Below the pieces are notes generated by a model that saw nothing but the letters and a program-made list of their open reading frames with translations, did no database searches and had not been told where the DNA came from. A DNA stretch of 64,000 nt from Kalaharituber pfeilii (lineage: Eukaryota > Ascomycota > Pezizomycetes > Pezizales > Pezizaceae): NCBI GenBank assembly GCA_015179045.1, contig WHUZ01000077.1:186001-250000 (forward strand), given 5' to 3'. The translations under genes and the position numbers were made by a program. Below, piece by piece: positions 10,627 through 20,328 of the stretch (within the stretch, counting starts at the first letter, position 1; every line of letters begins with the position of its first letter).

Positions 10627-11833
10627 TTAGGAAGCAATAAATACGAGACAGAATCTTTCCTGCTCATCCCTCACTCCCTGAAGAGTCACGGTTCGCTTCT
10701 CAGCATCCAGACTCAAATACCTACCTGGGAATGCCAGCGGTTCAATTGCCACCCACCCCCGCCATCCCAAATGATAAATTCTAAACTTTTCTTGAATGCT
10801 ACACCTGCCAGGGCCTCCACTGATATATTGGCAATTAACCACCCCACCTCCACTTGTTTTTCTATCACCAGGGAAGAGTTTTCGAGGATCACAGGTAGCA
10901 CGCAGATAGACATTTTCAAAACAGGTGGACTTGAAAGCAAAGATACTGTCAGGATAATACTCAAGTTCGAATGTTTCGTGCCACGCAACATGGGGTTGCA
11001 CACCAACTGAGCCACTGCCATCGGGCGTGTGTGAAGACACCTCACTGCCATCCATTTGGACGAAGTTGTCAGGGCATTTGACTGACATTATTGCCACACG
11101 GGGTGCAGATGATGGCGATACTGTTTGAACCTTGGTCTTCAACATATGAATCTCTTTGTCTTTGGTTGCAAGCTCGGCACGAGCATGCCGAAGTTCGCCT
11201 TTCAGTCCTTCGAACTGAGAGTTTAAATCCTTCAAAGCCCCATCGTCGTGTGGTTGGGGATCCCCAGGTGTATGAGCTGTTATCGTGCACTTGGTTGGAG
11301 TGTAGGAAGTACCAGTTGGAGACAGGAATAGGTTGGCAGTAAGATTGAGACGGCATTGGTTGAGATATGGATTTCGCGCCTGTTACTAGGAGATTCAAAA
11401 TTGTGAGTCAACGAATGCTTAGGTCGGCCTGTTGCTTCTTGCAAGACTAACTGGGATATAAGAACATCCAAATTTCGTTGCCAAACATATCCAACACCCG
11501 AACATACGCACAGAATCCGGCCGCATAAGGAACTCTAAAACTGTCACAGAGAATGAAGTAACACTGCACTGGAACAGAGAAACTCTCGTAATGGGTCAAG
11601 GTGATATAATCAAGAAGGGGAGAGGGTGCGCGACAAGCAAAGGGCGTACCCACCGAGTTGACTAGCTTAGCAAAAATAAGCTGTCGATCCACATTTGTCT
11701 CAACTGCGGAAGCAAACCAATCCCATAAGTTGTCAAAATCGTTGTCCGTCAAGACGTCATCTGGTACGAGAAGGTCTCGGTCACGTTTGGGATGACTTGC
11801 CGTATCCTGAACGTCAGCTGGCGGTGCGGACAT
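10627..11833 (-). CDS. gene B: coiled-coil / beta-trefoil-like protein
   Basis: Paralogue of gene A. It starts at the ATG at 11833; the N-terminal exon reads DDVLTDNDFDNLWDWFASAV, then ETNVDRQLIFAKLVNSVGTP. The second exon has a clear coiled-coil stretch (LKDLNSQFEGLKGELRHARA, then ELATKDKEIHMLKTKVQ) and a trefoil-like C-terminus with SIFAFKSTCFENVYLRATCD and AFPGRYLSLDAEKRTVTLQG. It is best conserved with gene D. The acceptor AACAG near 11383 is shared across copies; the donor is not resolved, so the exact protein is uncertain. Both main exons are open, so it may be functional. Confidence 0.6.
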
Positions 11834-12013
11834 AATGTTCGCTGTGGTTATATTGAAGGCTGTGGGGTTGTTTGTATGAGTGCCTCGAACACGATATGCG
11901 GTGGTATGACAGAAAAGCGGGGAATGCTTGGCCGGCTAGGACTGAGTTGGTGCAGGGTCTGACGCCAAGAACTCTTTTGTTACTTTATCCCGTGCCACAT
12001 CAAATCCCGAGGA

Positions 12014-12087
12014 TTTTTTTATTTTTATTTATTTATTTATTTATTTTTAAATCATTAATTGCATGCCGCCCTAAGGGCCATGGCGAT
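12014..12087 (-). mobile_element. old tail-only retroposon, family A
   Basis: T-rich tract with ATTT repeats, then a hairpin of the ATCGC type with a mutated 3' arm (GCAAT). The same insertion is at 34987-35049 in unit Y, so it predates the duplication. No TSD is readable. Confidence 0.7.
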
Positions 12088-12324
12088 TGTAGTACAGCAC
12101 TTAGTTTACTGTACCCCTGCGGACAGCACCATCCAAGCCCTCAAATTTGCTCTCTCATATGCCCCGACACATACTTTCACACATCCTTACATAGTCCATC
12201 TAGCACCAGTCAACCACCATTCTTCAGGCCGACTATCTACAGTAAATATCATTATCTTCCCTGCCCGGTGCGCGTCCCATCCACTGCGTCAACTCTCCTG
12301 CTGATTTCCAACTTCCTTATTTTC

Positions 12325-12376
12325 AAGGAAAAAAAAAAAATATCTCGTATGCTGCCCTAAGGGCTATGACGAGATA
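12325..12376 (-). repeat. family A-like hairpin with an abnormal tail
   Basis: Reads as ATCTCGTCATAGCCCTTAGG on the sense strand, then GCAGCATACGAGATA. The following tract is poly-T rather than poly-A in element sense. The same arrangement is found near 35.28 kb, and a shorter relative near 58.14 kb. Confidence 0.5.
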
Positions 12377-12509
12377 AAATGCATAGGAGATATCAGGAAA
12401 GATAACAAAGTAAAGCAATAAAGGAAAACAAACGCCACATGTAACTTTCTAGGCCAAAGAGGGGACGAAGTGTATGAGGTATGGTGGAGTGCACCTATAA
12501 AGGACCACT

Positions 12510-13210
12510 TATAGCCACCACGTTAGAAGTGCTACTATATTATCAAACCACATCTGATTGAAACCTAAAGGACATTAATACGTAGTATTTTGTCTGCTCT
12601 ACATTTTAATGTCCTCTATCAAAAAAAAAAAAAAAAAATTAATGAGTATGTAGAAGCAGATTGAAAATGTTGAAGATTATGCGACACACAAGAACCGAGA
12701 CTATGAACCGAGATTATGAACCGAGATTATGGTATACGGTTATTCCATGAGATGAGGAATTTACGTTGTGGATACGTGTTGTGATAATGAGCTACCTTAA
12801 TACTCGCACAATTTGCTAGCAGCTCATGTCTATAAATAGGTGGATGTTAGGAGCACATATCGCACATCTAATACACAAGTCATAAGAGTGAACAATACTA
12901 TACGAAGTCTACTACATAATTCAAGATATTTTCTTCAGAAAAGGAGGCACTTTGTATGGGAGAGCTGAAAAATGCAACGTGCCAAGAATGCTAGATCAGT
13001 ACTAGTACAGGAAATTCTTACTCTATTTGGAAATGATCCACATATTCCTTTGTCACTACCATAGCAATATGCATGCATAATAGGTAAACATTTATAGAAA
13101 ATGATTGCCATATCGGAAACAGACTCAAGGCTGCATGGAATTGTCAATCATAATGCTTCGAAGTTATACTCACAATAATCATTAGTATAGCATTTTGCAT
13201 CTGCCCCAAA
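12510..13210. other. AT-rich interior of the TA-flanked transposon
   Basis: No coding feature seen. It contains a poly-A run near 12.63 kb and three tandem near-repeats (ACCGAGATTATGAA) at 12.69-12.73 kb. Confidence 0.5.
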
Positions 13211-13220
13211 AAAATTCATT

Positions 13221-14278
13221 CCTTCACGCACGGGGAGAAAGAACGAGTGGAGGCACGAACACTGAGGTTCAACAACGAACCAATACAAGACCCGTTACCG
13301 GGCACCACGTACCTGAGGGGCGATCTGTCACACCGAGACCCTCTTCCGATACACTTTTTCCCCTTCAGACCAAGCGACACAAGCAAGGAGGAATGGGAAG
13401 AAGCCATCACGAAGGAGGAGGACGAAGGATGGAAGAGCGCATACACCGACGGGAGCCGGGTGGACAACTCAACGGGAGCGGGAATACACTGCCAGGGCAG
13501 GGACGAGTCCATCTACCTGGGGCGAAGATGCACCGTGAACGACGGAGAGCTGATCGCAATTGGCCAGGCTCTCGAACAAGAGGGAGAAATAATGGTCGTC
13601 TCCGACTCCCGCACTGCAATCGCCAGGATCCGAAAGATAGCCAACGGCGACCCGAACGCAGAAGGCTCGTCCCGAGAAGTACGAGAACGATGGGAGAGAC
13701 GAGTCGCAAGGGGGGACCAAGACATCGCAATAATGTGGATCAAAGCACACAAAGGGGTAGAAGGCAACACCAAGGCGGACACGGCGGCTAAGATAGGCAC
13801 GGCACTACAGTGCGAAGAGGACATTGCGACAGAAGCAGGCATCAGACAGGAAGCCAAAAACCTCCGAGCCGACGAAAGGAACCGCCTCCGTATGTCCTAC
13901 CGACCCCTTCAAAGAATAGACAACCGCAGGAGAATCGCAACCCTGGCCGGTATCCTAGGGAACAAGGGACTCAAAGAATGGAGGCACACCATAGGAAAGA
14001 CGGACTCCCCGGAATGCCGATGGTGTGGGAGAGCACCCGAGAACCTAGCCCACATAACCAACGAATGTCAGACATGGAAGGGAAAGATGAAAGACGGAGC
14101 GGGAGGATTAAGACAACCAGACAAGGATACGAACATCGGGGAGATACTGGAATGGGCAGGGCAGGAGTGATTATTAGCATTTATTTTATTCGTTATACCT
14201 GTAAATAACTAGTTTATTTATACCTCGCGGATAGCCCTTAGGGCGGCATGCGAGTAATGAAAAAAAAAAAAAAAAAAA
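13221..14278 (+). mobile_element. 5'-truncated LINE-I with intact RNase H
   Basis: TSD AAAATTCATT at 13211-13220 and 14279-14288. It covers the end of ORF2, the 3' UTR, a family A hairpin (CTCGC/GCGAG) and poly-A. It is the least damaged RNase H domain in the window. Confidence 0.92.
13247..14170 (+). CDS. LINE-I ORF2 C-terminus: RNase H and zinc finger
   Basis: A 307-residue open frame. RNase H removes RNA from the RNA-DNA hybrid during LINE copying. The catalytic blocks are all present: SAYTDGSRVDNSTGAG (first Asp), TVNDGELIAIGQAL (Glu), IMVVSDSRTAIARI (second Asp), and AIMWIKAHKGVEGNTKADTA (final His/Asp block). The C-terminus has a C-x2-C-x8-H-x4-C finger (ECRWCGRAPENLAHITNEC) and ends ILEWAGQE. 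As a 5'-truncated copy it lacks the endonuclease and reverse transcriptase and cannot move alone. Confidence 0.85.
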   Translation: MEARTLRFNNEPIQDPLPGTTYLRGDLSHRDPLPIHFFPFRPSDTSKEEWEEAITKEEDEGWKSAYTDGSRVDNSTGAGIHCQGRDESIYLGRRCTVNDGELIAIGQALEQEGEIMVVSDSRTAIARIRKIANGDPNAEGSSREVRERWERRVARGDQDIAIMWIKAHKGVEGNTKADTAAKIGTALQCEEDIATEAGIRQEAKNLRADERNRLRMSYRPLQRIDNRRRIATLAGILGNKGLKEWRHTIGKTDSPECRWCGRAPENLAHITNECQTWKGKMKDGAGGLRQPDKDTNIGEILEWAGQE

Positions 14279-14866
14279 AAAATTCATTAGAGTTTAGCTC
14301 ACAATAAAACACTGATAGAATAATACCAAATGCCCATGAGCTCCAGGTTGTCCAATCTCTCTATTGCAAAGATGAGATGCCAAATGTGAGTGTATTGTGG
14401 CCGGGGCCTGACGGTGCCAGAAAGCGGACTGAGGCCAACTGGGGAGCCTGTGTCTAGGGTACACCCCCCCCTCTCCCCACCTAACAAAAAAAAAAAAAAA
14501 AAAAAAAAACGTGTATTAGTCAGCGCGCGACGGAATGTAACAAGTGGTCCCTTATAGGTGCACTCCACCATATGATGGGCAGGCGGCCTAGTGAGCGGCA
14601 CGAGCCGAGCCAGCTCGAGCTCAAACGAGCCAAGATCATGCTTGTGTTTTTCTTGACAGCTCGCTAAAATGCTTAGCCAGTGCAAGGTTTCATAAACTGT
14701 AAATACCTAATATAGTAATAATTAGAGACTTGGAGCTCATTCTGACCTACCAACAACTTTGAAATGCACAATTTACCTGATAGTAGAGAGAAAGATGAAA
14801 ATTTAGCTTAGTTTAGTTTAGTTTGTCAATATTATGTATATAATCAATCCAGGCTCGAGCTAGCTC

Positions 14867-14931
14867 TTTTTTTTTTTTTTTTTTTTTTTAAATCACATAA
14901 CCCCGCTTGTAGCACTAAGCCATGGCAGGGT
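14867..14931 (-). mobile_element. tail-only retroposon, family B
   Basis: T tract plus hairpin B only (sense CCCTGC, TGGC, GCTA, GCGGGG). Perfect 14-bp TSD GCTCGAGCTAGCTC at 14853-14866 and 14932-14945, inside a hAT subterminal repeat. Confidence 0.93.
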
Positions 14932-14962
14932 GCTCGAGCTAGCTCGAGCTCACCCTCCAGCT

Positions 14963-15659
14963 GTTTTTTTGTTTTTTTAGTTCATTACTCGCGTGCCGCC
15001 TAATAGGCTATGGCGAGATCTTATATAGACTAAAATTCCTTACAAACTGATAAAGAAAAACAAAGAAGAAATAGGAATTAAAAGAAACCCCTCAGAATTC
15101 AGTCCTGCCCTGCCCATTCCAGTATTTCCGCGATATTGACTCCCTTTCCCACCCTCGAAAGGATAGGGCGGGATATCGGACGATTGGCGGGATTGTTGGG
15201 GGGGAAGGGGCTGAGGGCGTGGAGGTGGCACATAGGGGAGGGAGATGGCCCGGAGTGCAGGTGCTGCGGTGAGAAGGAGGAGACGACGAGTCATCTGCTG
15301 GGCGAGTGTAGAGTGTGGAAGAGGAGGTGGCCTGGGGGGAAGAACACATAAGGGGCCCCCCCGGCAAGAGAGGGAGAGAGAGACCCGCTGAGCAAGCTGA
15401 TAGACATGCTGGGAGAGTAAGCGGAGAGGAGGGGGGGAGGTTTCTTTATCTGAATGTACCTAACTTTTAGCTATAATATCGCCATAGCCCATTGGGCGGC
15501 ATGCGATTAATGATATTAAAAAAAATAAAAAAAAATAAAAAAGACTCCCTTTCCCGGCTGCGTCAAGCACTCCGCCCCTTCTTTTGTCTTTCGCTTCCAT
15601 GCCTGGCAATCCCTTGCTATGTGTGTCAAGTTCTCCGGGCCTTTCCGCACCATCGGCAT
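14963..15659 (-). mobile_element. 5'-truncated LINE-I (minus), split by another LINE
   Basis: TSD CACCCTCCAGCT at 14951-14962 and 15660-15671. The sense strand ends with GKGVNIAEILEWAGQD, 3' UTR, hairpin A (CTCGC/GCGAG, inner GCCT/AGGC) and an A tail with interruptions. Its coding part continues beyond 15543 (MVRKGPENLTHIARDCQAWK). Confidence 0.9.
15151..15542 (+). mobile_element. 5'-truncated LINE-I nested in 14963-15659
   Basis: Perfect 13-bp TSD GACTCCCTTTCCC at 15138-15150 and 15543-15555. It contains RLAGLLGGKGLRAWRWHIGE and a C-terminal finger (ECRCCGEKEETTSHLLGEC), then an ATCGC/GCGAT hairpin and an A-rich tail with T interruptions. Confidence 0.93.
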
Positions 15660-15702
15660 CACCCTCCAGCTCGGCTCGAGCTAGCTCGTGCCGCTCACTA
15701 GG

Positions 15703-16526
15703 CAGGCCACTGCGCCAGGAGTTAGTTCGAAGGAGACAGGAGGAAAGGGAGCGAGCTGGGCTTCGAAAAGGCTAAGTTTGTGAAGTGGGGCAGGAGAGCA
15801 CTTACAGATTACACCTGGCTGCGGACTGGGAAGGGCGGAGCTATCTGGAGGAGGAGGATCAGTGGTGAGGAGGCGCATTGCACCTGTGGAGAGGTGTGGA
15901 GTGGTGAGCATGTGATGTTCAGGTGCGATGAGCTGCAAGTCACTTGGCAGTGCTACGAAGATCTGGAGGAAAAAGGGTGGAGGCCGGGGGACGGGACCTC
16001 TACGGGCAGGCCAGACTTCTTAGTAACTTCAATTCCACACGGCCAGTGTAAAATTTTTTTTTTTTTTTATCATTACTCGCATGCCGCCTGATAGGCTATG
16101 GCGAACTAGTGTAATATGAACACATCAAGACTGATTTTGTGGCGGAGGCGGTGATAACTCGCGGAATGGAAAGAGGGTGACTTTCAGGGACGTGGTTGTA
16201 GTCCATTTAGAGGGGCAGAGCACTCTTGAAGTTGGTGAAGCGTAAGTGTGCCAGACGTCCATGTCAACACCAGGCCAGTCATCGGCGGCCCTGAGTACTC
16301 AAAAGAGCGTGAACATTTTCAGCAGCCCGGGCTGTCCATGACTGGACGAGGCCATTCGCCAATAGTTTGTTGTATTGGTAATTTCAGATCGTATATTGAG
16401 CTAGATACAGGAATTTTGCTGCCTACCAGTTGCGCCAGCAGACGGGTTAATACGTACTTTCCGTGCCATAGGCTGGTGGCCTGTATGCGGGACCCCCCCC
16501 CCCAAAACAAAAAAAAAAAAAAAAAG
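15703..16526 (+). pseudogene. LINE-II 3' end, unit X copy, with family C tail
   Basis: Coding remnant with a C-x-C-x7-H-x4-C finger (HCTCGEVWSGEHVMFRC), then EDLEEKGWRPGDG. It is interrupted by a tail-only insertion (16052-16105) and followed by a 3' UTR. It ends at hairpin C (GTGCC, GGCT, GGCC, GCGGG), a C run and poly-A to 16526. The matching copy is 35445-36207 in unit Y, where most of hairpin C is missing. Confidence 0.65.
16052..16105 (-). mobile_element. tail-only retroposon, family A
   Basis: T tract and hairpin A (inner sense GCCT/AGGC). TSD CCAGTGTAA (16043-16051) and CTAGTGTAA (16106-16114). Empty in unit Y (CGGCTAGTGTACTATGAAC near 35.81 kb). Confidence 0.9.
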
Positions 16527-16607
16527 CATACCGATATGATTCATCTCACTTGTCAAACTTATATACTCTTAACGGAAAAAACGAAGATATTTAACTGGTC
16601 TCCGAGA

Positions 16608-16923
16608 TTATGACAAGGTTTTCCAGAAGTTATTCATATTCAGGTGCCACTCCCCTGCGTCCTCAAAGAGCCACACCCCACGATTCTTTAGTCGCTCATA
16701 GCCCCCGCACGTGGCCAATGCATTCCCATACACCTCGGCAGCCAATCGTCTCAACTGCGTAACTACACCCTCATACGCATACTTTTCCCTCATATCTATT
16801 GGCCCCAATAACTGCAGAATACAAGCACCGCCATCCTTCTTCATCGCAAATCTGATGCACACCATATTGAGTACCTCACCACCCTCAATCCACCAACCCG
16901 GCAAGATGCCCTTATTATGGGAC
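16608..16923 (-). pseudogene. 3' fragment of the MYND gene, unit X copy
   Basis: Nearly identical to the last ~100 codons of the MYND gene at 36293-37426 (GILPGWWIEGGEVLNMVCIR, then VWLFEDAGEWHLNMNNFWKT). It breaks off at 16923, exactly where a MULE begins. No promoter or MYND finger remains. Confidence 0.85.
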
Positions 16924-17506
16924 TCGGGATGACTCCGGACAGGTAGTTCCTTGTACGGTAAGCGGATCGCCAGTGGCGTGCGCTAATATGCAGAGTTTTC
17001 AAGGGTGGCGAGCTCGCATGTACCCGAGTACAACTTCATGTATATCATATCAAAGATATTGGTTGCTACCCACTCACAGCTTTTCTCTTTCGCCTCTGCT
17101 GTCGCGGAATCATTTACTAGTTACCACTTGATGGCCAGGACGTGTGGTCTTTCAACAAAGGCAACTGCCACTACCTCCGAAGTTGGCCATACATCCATTA
17201 AGTCTACCAGTAATACAGACCATTTATTATGTACTTGTGTTGTTGCTGCGTCCTACTATAGTAAATAGCTGAATAGTAGTAAAAAAAGCTGTTACCGCAA
17301 TTTTGTAAATACTTGACTGAAGAGCTTTTATAGTATATAATGCTCTTGAAAACTCTTCTGGCATATATTTTCTTAGGATTCAATAGCTTGCCATGCCCAC
17401 TCTCACTCAGCATTACCTAACATTTAGCATTACCCATCATCTCGGTCTTATTCTTCTTAGCAATACCTATCTCCTATGCATATCTTTCTATACCTAAATA
17501 GGCAAT

Positions 17507-17790
17507 ATGGGTGATAGATATGCTGTTCCTGAACTTTATTGAAGTACTCCAATTACTGAAGAGCAGTACGCTTTTATTAATGATGTAATACATTGTCTTC
17601 AAGACTATGCATTAGTTACTGGATTTGTAGTTGTGGTTTATGAAAATCCAGATTCCTCTTTAGCTTCTCCATCCACACTGGCAAATCAAATGTCCAATAG
17701 CACCCATAAAATAGACAATGACCCACAGAGAAGTACCTACAGATCTACCTATTACAATACCTCAACAGCAGCCACAGGACCAATATACTA
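17507..17790 (+). pseudogene. decayed FAR1-like domain in MULE
   Basis: Starts MGDRYAVPELY, then a stop. It continues EEQYAFINDVIHCLQDYALV and TGFVVVVYENPDSS. This matches the FAR1-like ORF at 2890-3231 (EQYAWPNMALDRLQDYAF). Stops and the lack of any catalytic domain make it a remnant. Further open pieces near 18.11-18.34 kb (KGKARAHAMASAELAE, VVELEEESQAMQDIILVAS) look like the C-terminus of the same ancestral protein. Confidence 0.5.
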
Positions 17791-17865
17791 ATCAAGGCTG
17801 ACATCTCCTTCTACAATCATTATATGACCAAGAACAGTTATATGATATCCTTACTGGTGAGAAGG

Positions 17866-17912
17866 CATTGCCATAGCCCCATGGGTGGCAAGCGATCAAT
17901 GATATAGAAGGA
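17866..17912 (+). repeat. degenerate family A hairpin
   Basis: Reads ATTGCCATAGCCCCATGGGT, then GGCAAGCGATCAATGATAT; both stems are weakened and there is no clean poly-A or TSD. An old tail-only copy. Confidence 0.5.
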
Positions 17913-18040
17913 AAAAACAAATGGTGGGAAGGCAAAGCATTTTGCATGTTTGTAGCATACTTATACCAGCCACATGCAACGAATGTTCACCAGCACACCT
18001 GCTAGTATTGGTGCTCAGCCAAAAATCCAGCAATTTGTAC

Positions 18041-18100
18041 ATCGCCATAGCCCTTAGGGCGGCACGCGATTAATGATATAAAAAAAAAAAAAAAAAAAAA
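18041..18100 (+). mobile_element. tail-only retroposon, family A
   Basis: Begins exactly at the first base of the ATCGC stem. TSD AGCAATTTGTAC (18029-18040) and AGCAATTCGTAC (18101-18112), 11/12. Inside the MULE. Confidence 0.93.
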
Positions 18101-18501
18101 AGCAATTCGTACCACCAGCTTTAAATCAATTTCGTCAGAGAAAAACCAAGGGAAAAGCTAGAGCGCATGCTATGGCCTCTGCTGAGTTAGCTGAATGAAC
18201 AGCTGCTGCAAGAAATACTAGAAAGTGCCATAGGGAAGGCTCCTCAGGTGTAGTTGAGCTTGAAGAGGAATCGCAAGCTATGCAGGATATTATTCTTGTT
18301 GCATCAAGGTCCCATGTATCTTCCACTGCACCTATTTAGATGTTCAGATATTGTACATAATATCTTAGCTTAGGTACCTTTGAATCGTAACCTTTGAAAA
18401 CTTCTGCATATTAGCGCACGCCGCTGGCGATCCGCTTACCGTACAAGGAACTACCTGTCCCTGAGCGGACAGGTAAAAAGTACCTGTCCGGGGTCATCCC
18501 G

Positions 18502-19072
18502 TTTCTATCAACGCCCTCAGCGGGTCCCCCTCCCCCTCCTTTCCCCGTGGGGGCCTCCTGACATGATCCTCCCCTCCTGGCCACCGCCTCCTCCATACCC
18601 TACACTCCACTAACAGATGTCTCGTCGTCTCTTCCTCTTCTGAGCACCACCTGCACTCTGGACCATCCCCTTCGCCTACATGCCACCTCCAGGCCCTCAA
18701 CCCCTTGCCCCCCAAGAGGCCCGCCAACCGTCCTATCCCCTTGCCGATCCTCTCTAGCGGTTTGTATGTCAATCCCAACCGGTTCCTCTCCTCTGCTCTC
18801 TCTCTCCTCCCCTTCTGTCTCAGTCCGGCCTCTGTCACCATCTCCGACTTGTACTGCAAGGCAGTACCCGTTCTCGCTGCTTTGTCAGCCCTCTCGTTGC
18901 CGGCAATCCCCCTATGCGCCTTCACCCATAAAGCCGCTATGTCCCACTCTCCTCTCAGGATCCTCTTTTCCCAAGCTTCCCTGAGCCGCCTCGTCGCCCC
19001 GTCGTGAGCGAGCTCTCCCCTTGAGACCGCCGTCATCCTCTGGATCGCGTATCTGGAGTCCGTTATGATCAT
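18502..19072 (-). pseudogene. LINE-I RNase H C-terminal half
   Basis: A long open frame begins MIITDSRYAIQRMTAVS (second catalytic Asp). It continues ALWVKAHRGIAGNERADKAA and RLAGLLGGKGLRAWRWHVGE, with the finger ECRWCSEEEETTRHLLVEC. It ends in MULE sequence at 18501, so its own 3' UTR and tail are missing. It is joined head to head with a plus-strand LINE 3' end at 19073. Confidence 0.75.
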
Positions 19073-19257
19073 GACGGAGTGCTAGAATGGGCGGGGCAAT
19101 GAATGTAATTCTCGTTAATGCGGCTTTTTTTTCCTATGCTTTGACCTTATATCGTACCTTTCTTTCTTTCTTTATTCTCATATGTAACTAACCTCGCCAT
19201 AGCGCATAGGGCGGCACGCGAGGAATTTTTTTTATTTTTTTTTTTTTTAAAAAAAGA
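19073..19257 (+). pseudogene. LINE-I 3' end with scrambled A/T tail
   Basis: Reads GVLEWAGQ then stop, a 3' UTR and hairpin A. Instead of TAATGAAAT-A(n) it has GGAATTTTTTTTATTTT... and then a short A run. The same old junction is present at 4160-4207. Confidence 0.6.
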
Positions 19258-19381
19258 GCGAAGTTAGATTCATACGACAATCTATAGGTTCTGATGTATG
19301 TACACCTATCTTATAAGCTGGGTGCAGGAGCGGGTCTGCATGCAGAATGATACTTCCTTGACAGGGCATATGGTAGTTCAA

Positions 19382-19441
19382 TTTTTTTTTTATTTTTTTT
19401 ATATCATTACTCGCGTGCCGCCCTATGGGCTATGGCGAGGC
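19382..19441 (-). mobile_element. tail-only retroposon, family A (shared with 4333-4400)
   Basis: Same insertion as in unit X, with the same TSD TATGGTAGTTCAA (19369-19381, 19442-19454). The T tract is interrupted by an A. Confidence 0.93.
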
Positions 19442-19853
19442 TATGGTAGTTCAAAACAAATTTGCCCCTGCTAGGTCTAGAGTAATCAGATTATATCATT
19501 GCTTCAGCCTGAATACCTGATACCTGTGACACCACTGCTGGTACTGAGGGTAAAGTGAAACAGAGGTGGGAAATAGGCCTTGTATTCAAACTATATCAAC
19601 GATAGTAGACATACGAAGTCCCTATCAAGAAGTCGTACCAAATAATTACAAGCACACTCTCATACAAGATACATACATCATGATATGAATTGGAAAAATT
19701 TGTTGTGTGAACATGGGTACTTATGTTACCTGTGCAACACTCGTCATAGCCCAGTGCTATGTTATACGAATACATCAATGGACAAAAAGAGACACTTTAA
19801 GTATCGATACATCCATGACCATAAAAGCCTCCATCTTTGTTACTCATGGTGAG

Positions 19854-20328
19854 TTAGGGTGTCAGAAATACGAGATAGACACTTTCCTGCCAGTCCCTCA
19901 CTCCCTGAAGAGTAACGGTTCGCTTTTCGGCATCCAGGCTCAAATACCTACCTGGGAATGCTAGCGGTTCAATTGCCACCCACCCCCGATATCCCAAAGG
20001 ATGAATTCTAAACTTTTCTTGAATGCTGCACCTACCAGGACCTTCACTGATATATTGGCAATTTACCACCCCACCTCCACCTGGCTTTCTATCACCAGGG
20101 GCTAGGTCTCGAGGATCACAGGTAGCACGCAGATAAACATTCTGGAAATAGGTGGACTTGAAAGCAACAATGCCATCAGAATAATACTCAAGCTCGAGTG
20201 TTTCAGCTGCTCCAACATGTGGTTGCACACGAACTATGCCACTACCATTGGGTTTATTTGAAGACACGTCCCTGCCATCCATTTGACTGACATTATTGCC
20301 ACACGGGGTGCAGATGATGGCAATACTG
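19854..20328 (-). pseudogene. gene C, 3' half (split by LINE)
   Basis: Trefoil-like C-terminal part of the third paralogue: GIVAFKSTYFQNVYLRATCD, GVVNCQYISEGPGRCSIQEK, AFPGRYLSLDAEKRTVTLQG. It is separated from its 5' half at 26990-27726 by the 6.66-kb LINE. The split falls between the coiled coil and the trefoil-like part, so the gene is inactivated. Confidence 0.8.

Larger units (their letters stand above)
12482..14570. mobile_element. TA-flanked DNA transposon (Tc1/mariner-like TSD)
   Basis: Absent from unit Y, where the site reads GAGGTATGATGGG. Here it is GAGG-TA-TGGTGGAGTG... ...CACTCCACCA-TA-TGATGGG. The TIR is about 30 bp (TGGTGGAGTGCACCTATAA...) and the TSD is TA (12480-12481, 14571-14572). 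The interior 12510-13200 is AT-rich without a recognised gene, then a LINE-I copy (13221-14278). No transposase was found. Confidence 0.8.
14589..15700. mobile_element. non-autonomous hAT copy
   Basis: Ends TAGTGAGCGGCACGAGCC... and its inverse ...GGCTCGTGCCGCTCACTA, the same termini as the autonomous hAT at 45849-49714. The right flank is GGCAGGCC and the left is AGGCGGCC. The empty site in unit Y reads GGGCAGGCCAGTG, consistent with an 8-bp TSD GGCAGGCC with some left-side change. About 250 bp of subterminal sequence is shared with the 45.8-kb element. Retroelements have inserted inside it. Confidence 0.82.
4207..16923. repeat. segmental duplication unit X
   Basis: Homologous to unit Y (19255-36605) over the shared parts. 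Gene A with flanks (4207-6667) matches 19255-20328 plus 26990-28140 and 30777-30950. The stretch 8430-12480 matches 30955-35410. The stretch 14571-14588 plus 15701-16923 matches 35405-36605. Intervals missing from Y are single transposon insertions with identifiable TSDs. The right end coincides exactly with the end of a MULE. Confidence 0.85.
16924..18501. mobile_element. MULE with ~80-bp TIRs and mismatched flanks
   Basis: Ends CGGGATGACTCCGGACAGGT and its inverse, CGGGATGACCCCGGACAGGT read from the right. The TIR continues through GGTAAGCGGATCGCCAG and GCGTGCGCTAATATGCAGA. The terminal 20 bp match the 2298-3627 MULE. The flanks (TATGGGACT left, TTTCTATCA right) are not a 9-bp repeat: the left is MYND gene, the right is a LINE. 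The interior holds decayed FAR1-like and other coding remnants and a tail-only retroposon. Confidence 0.8.
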
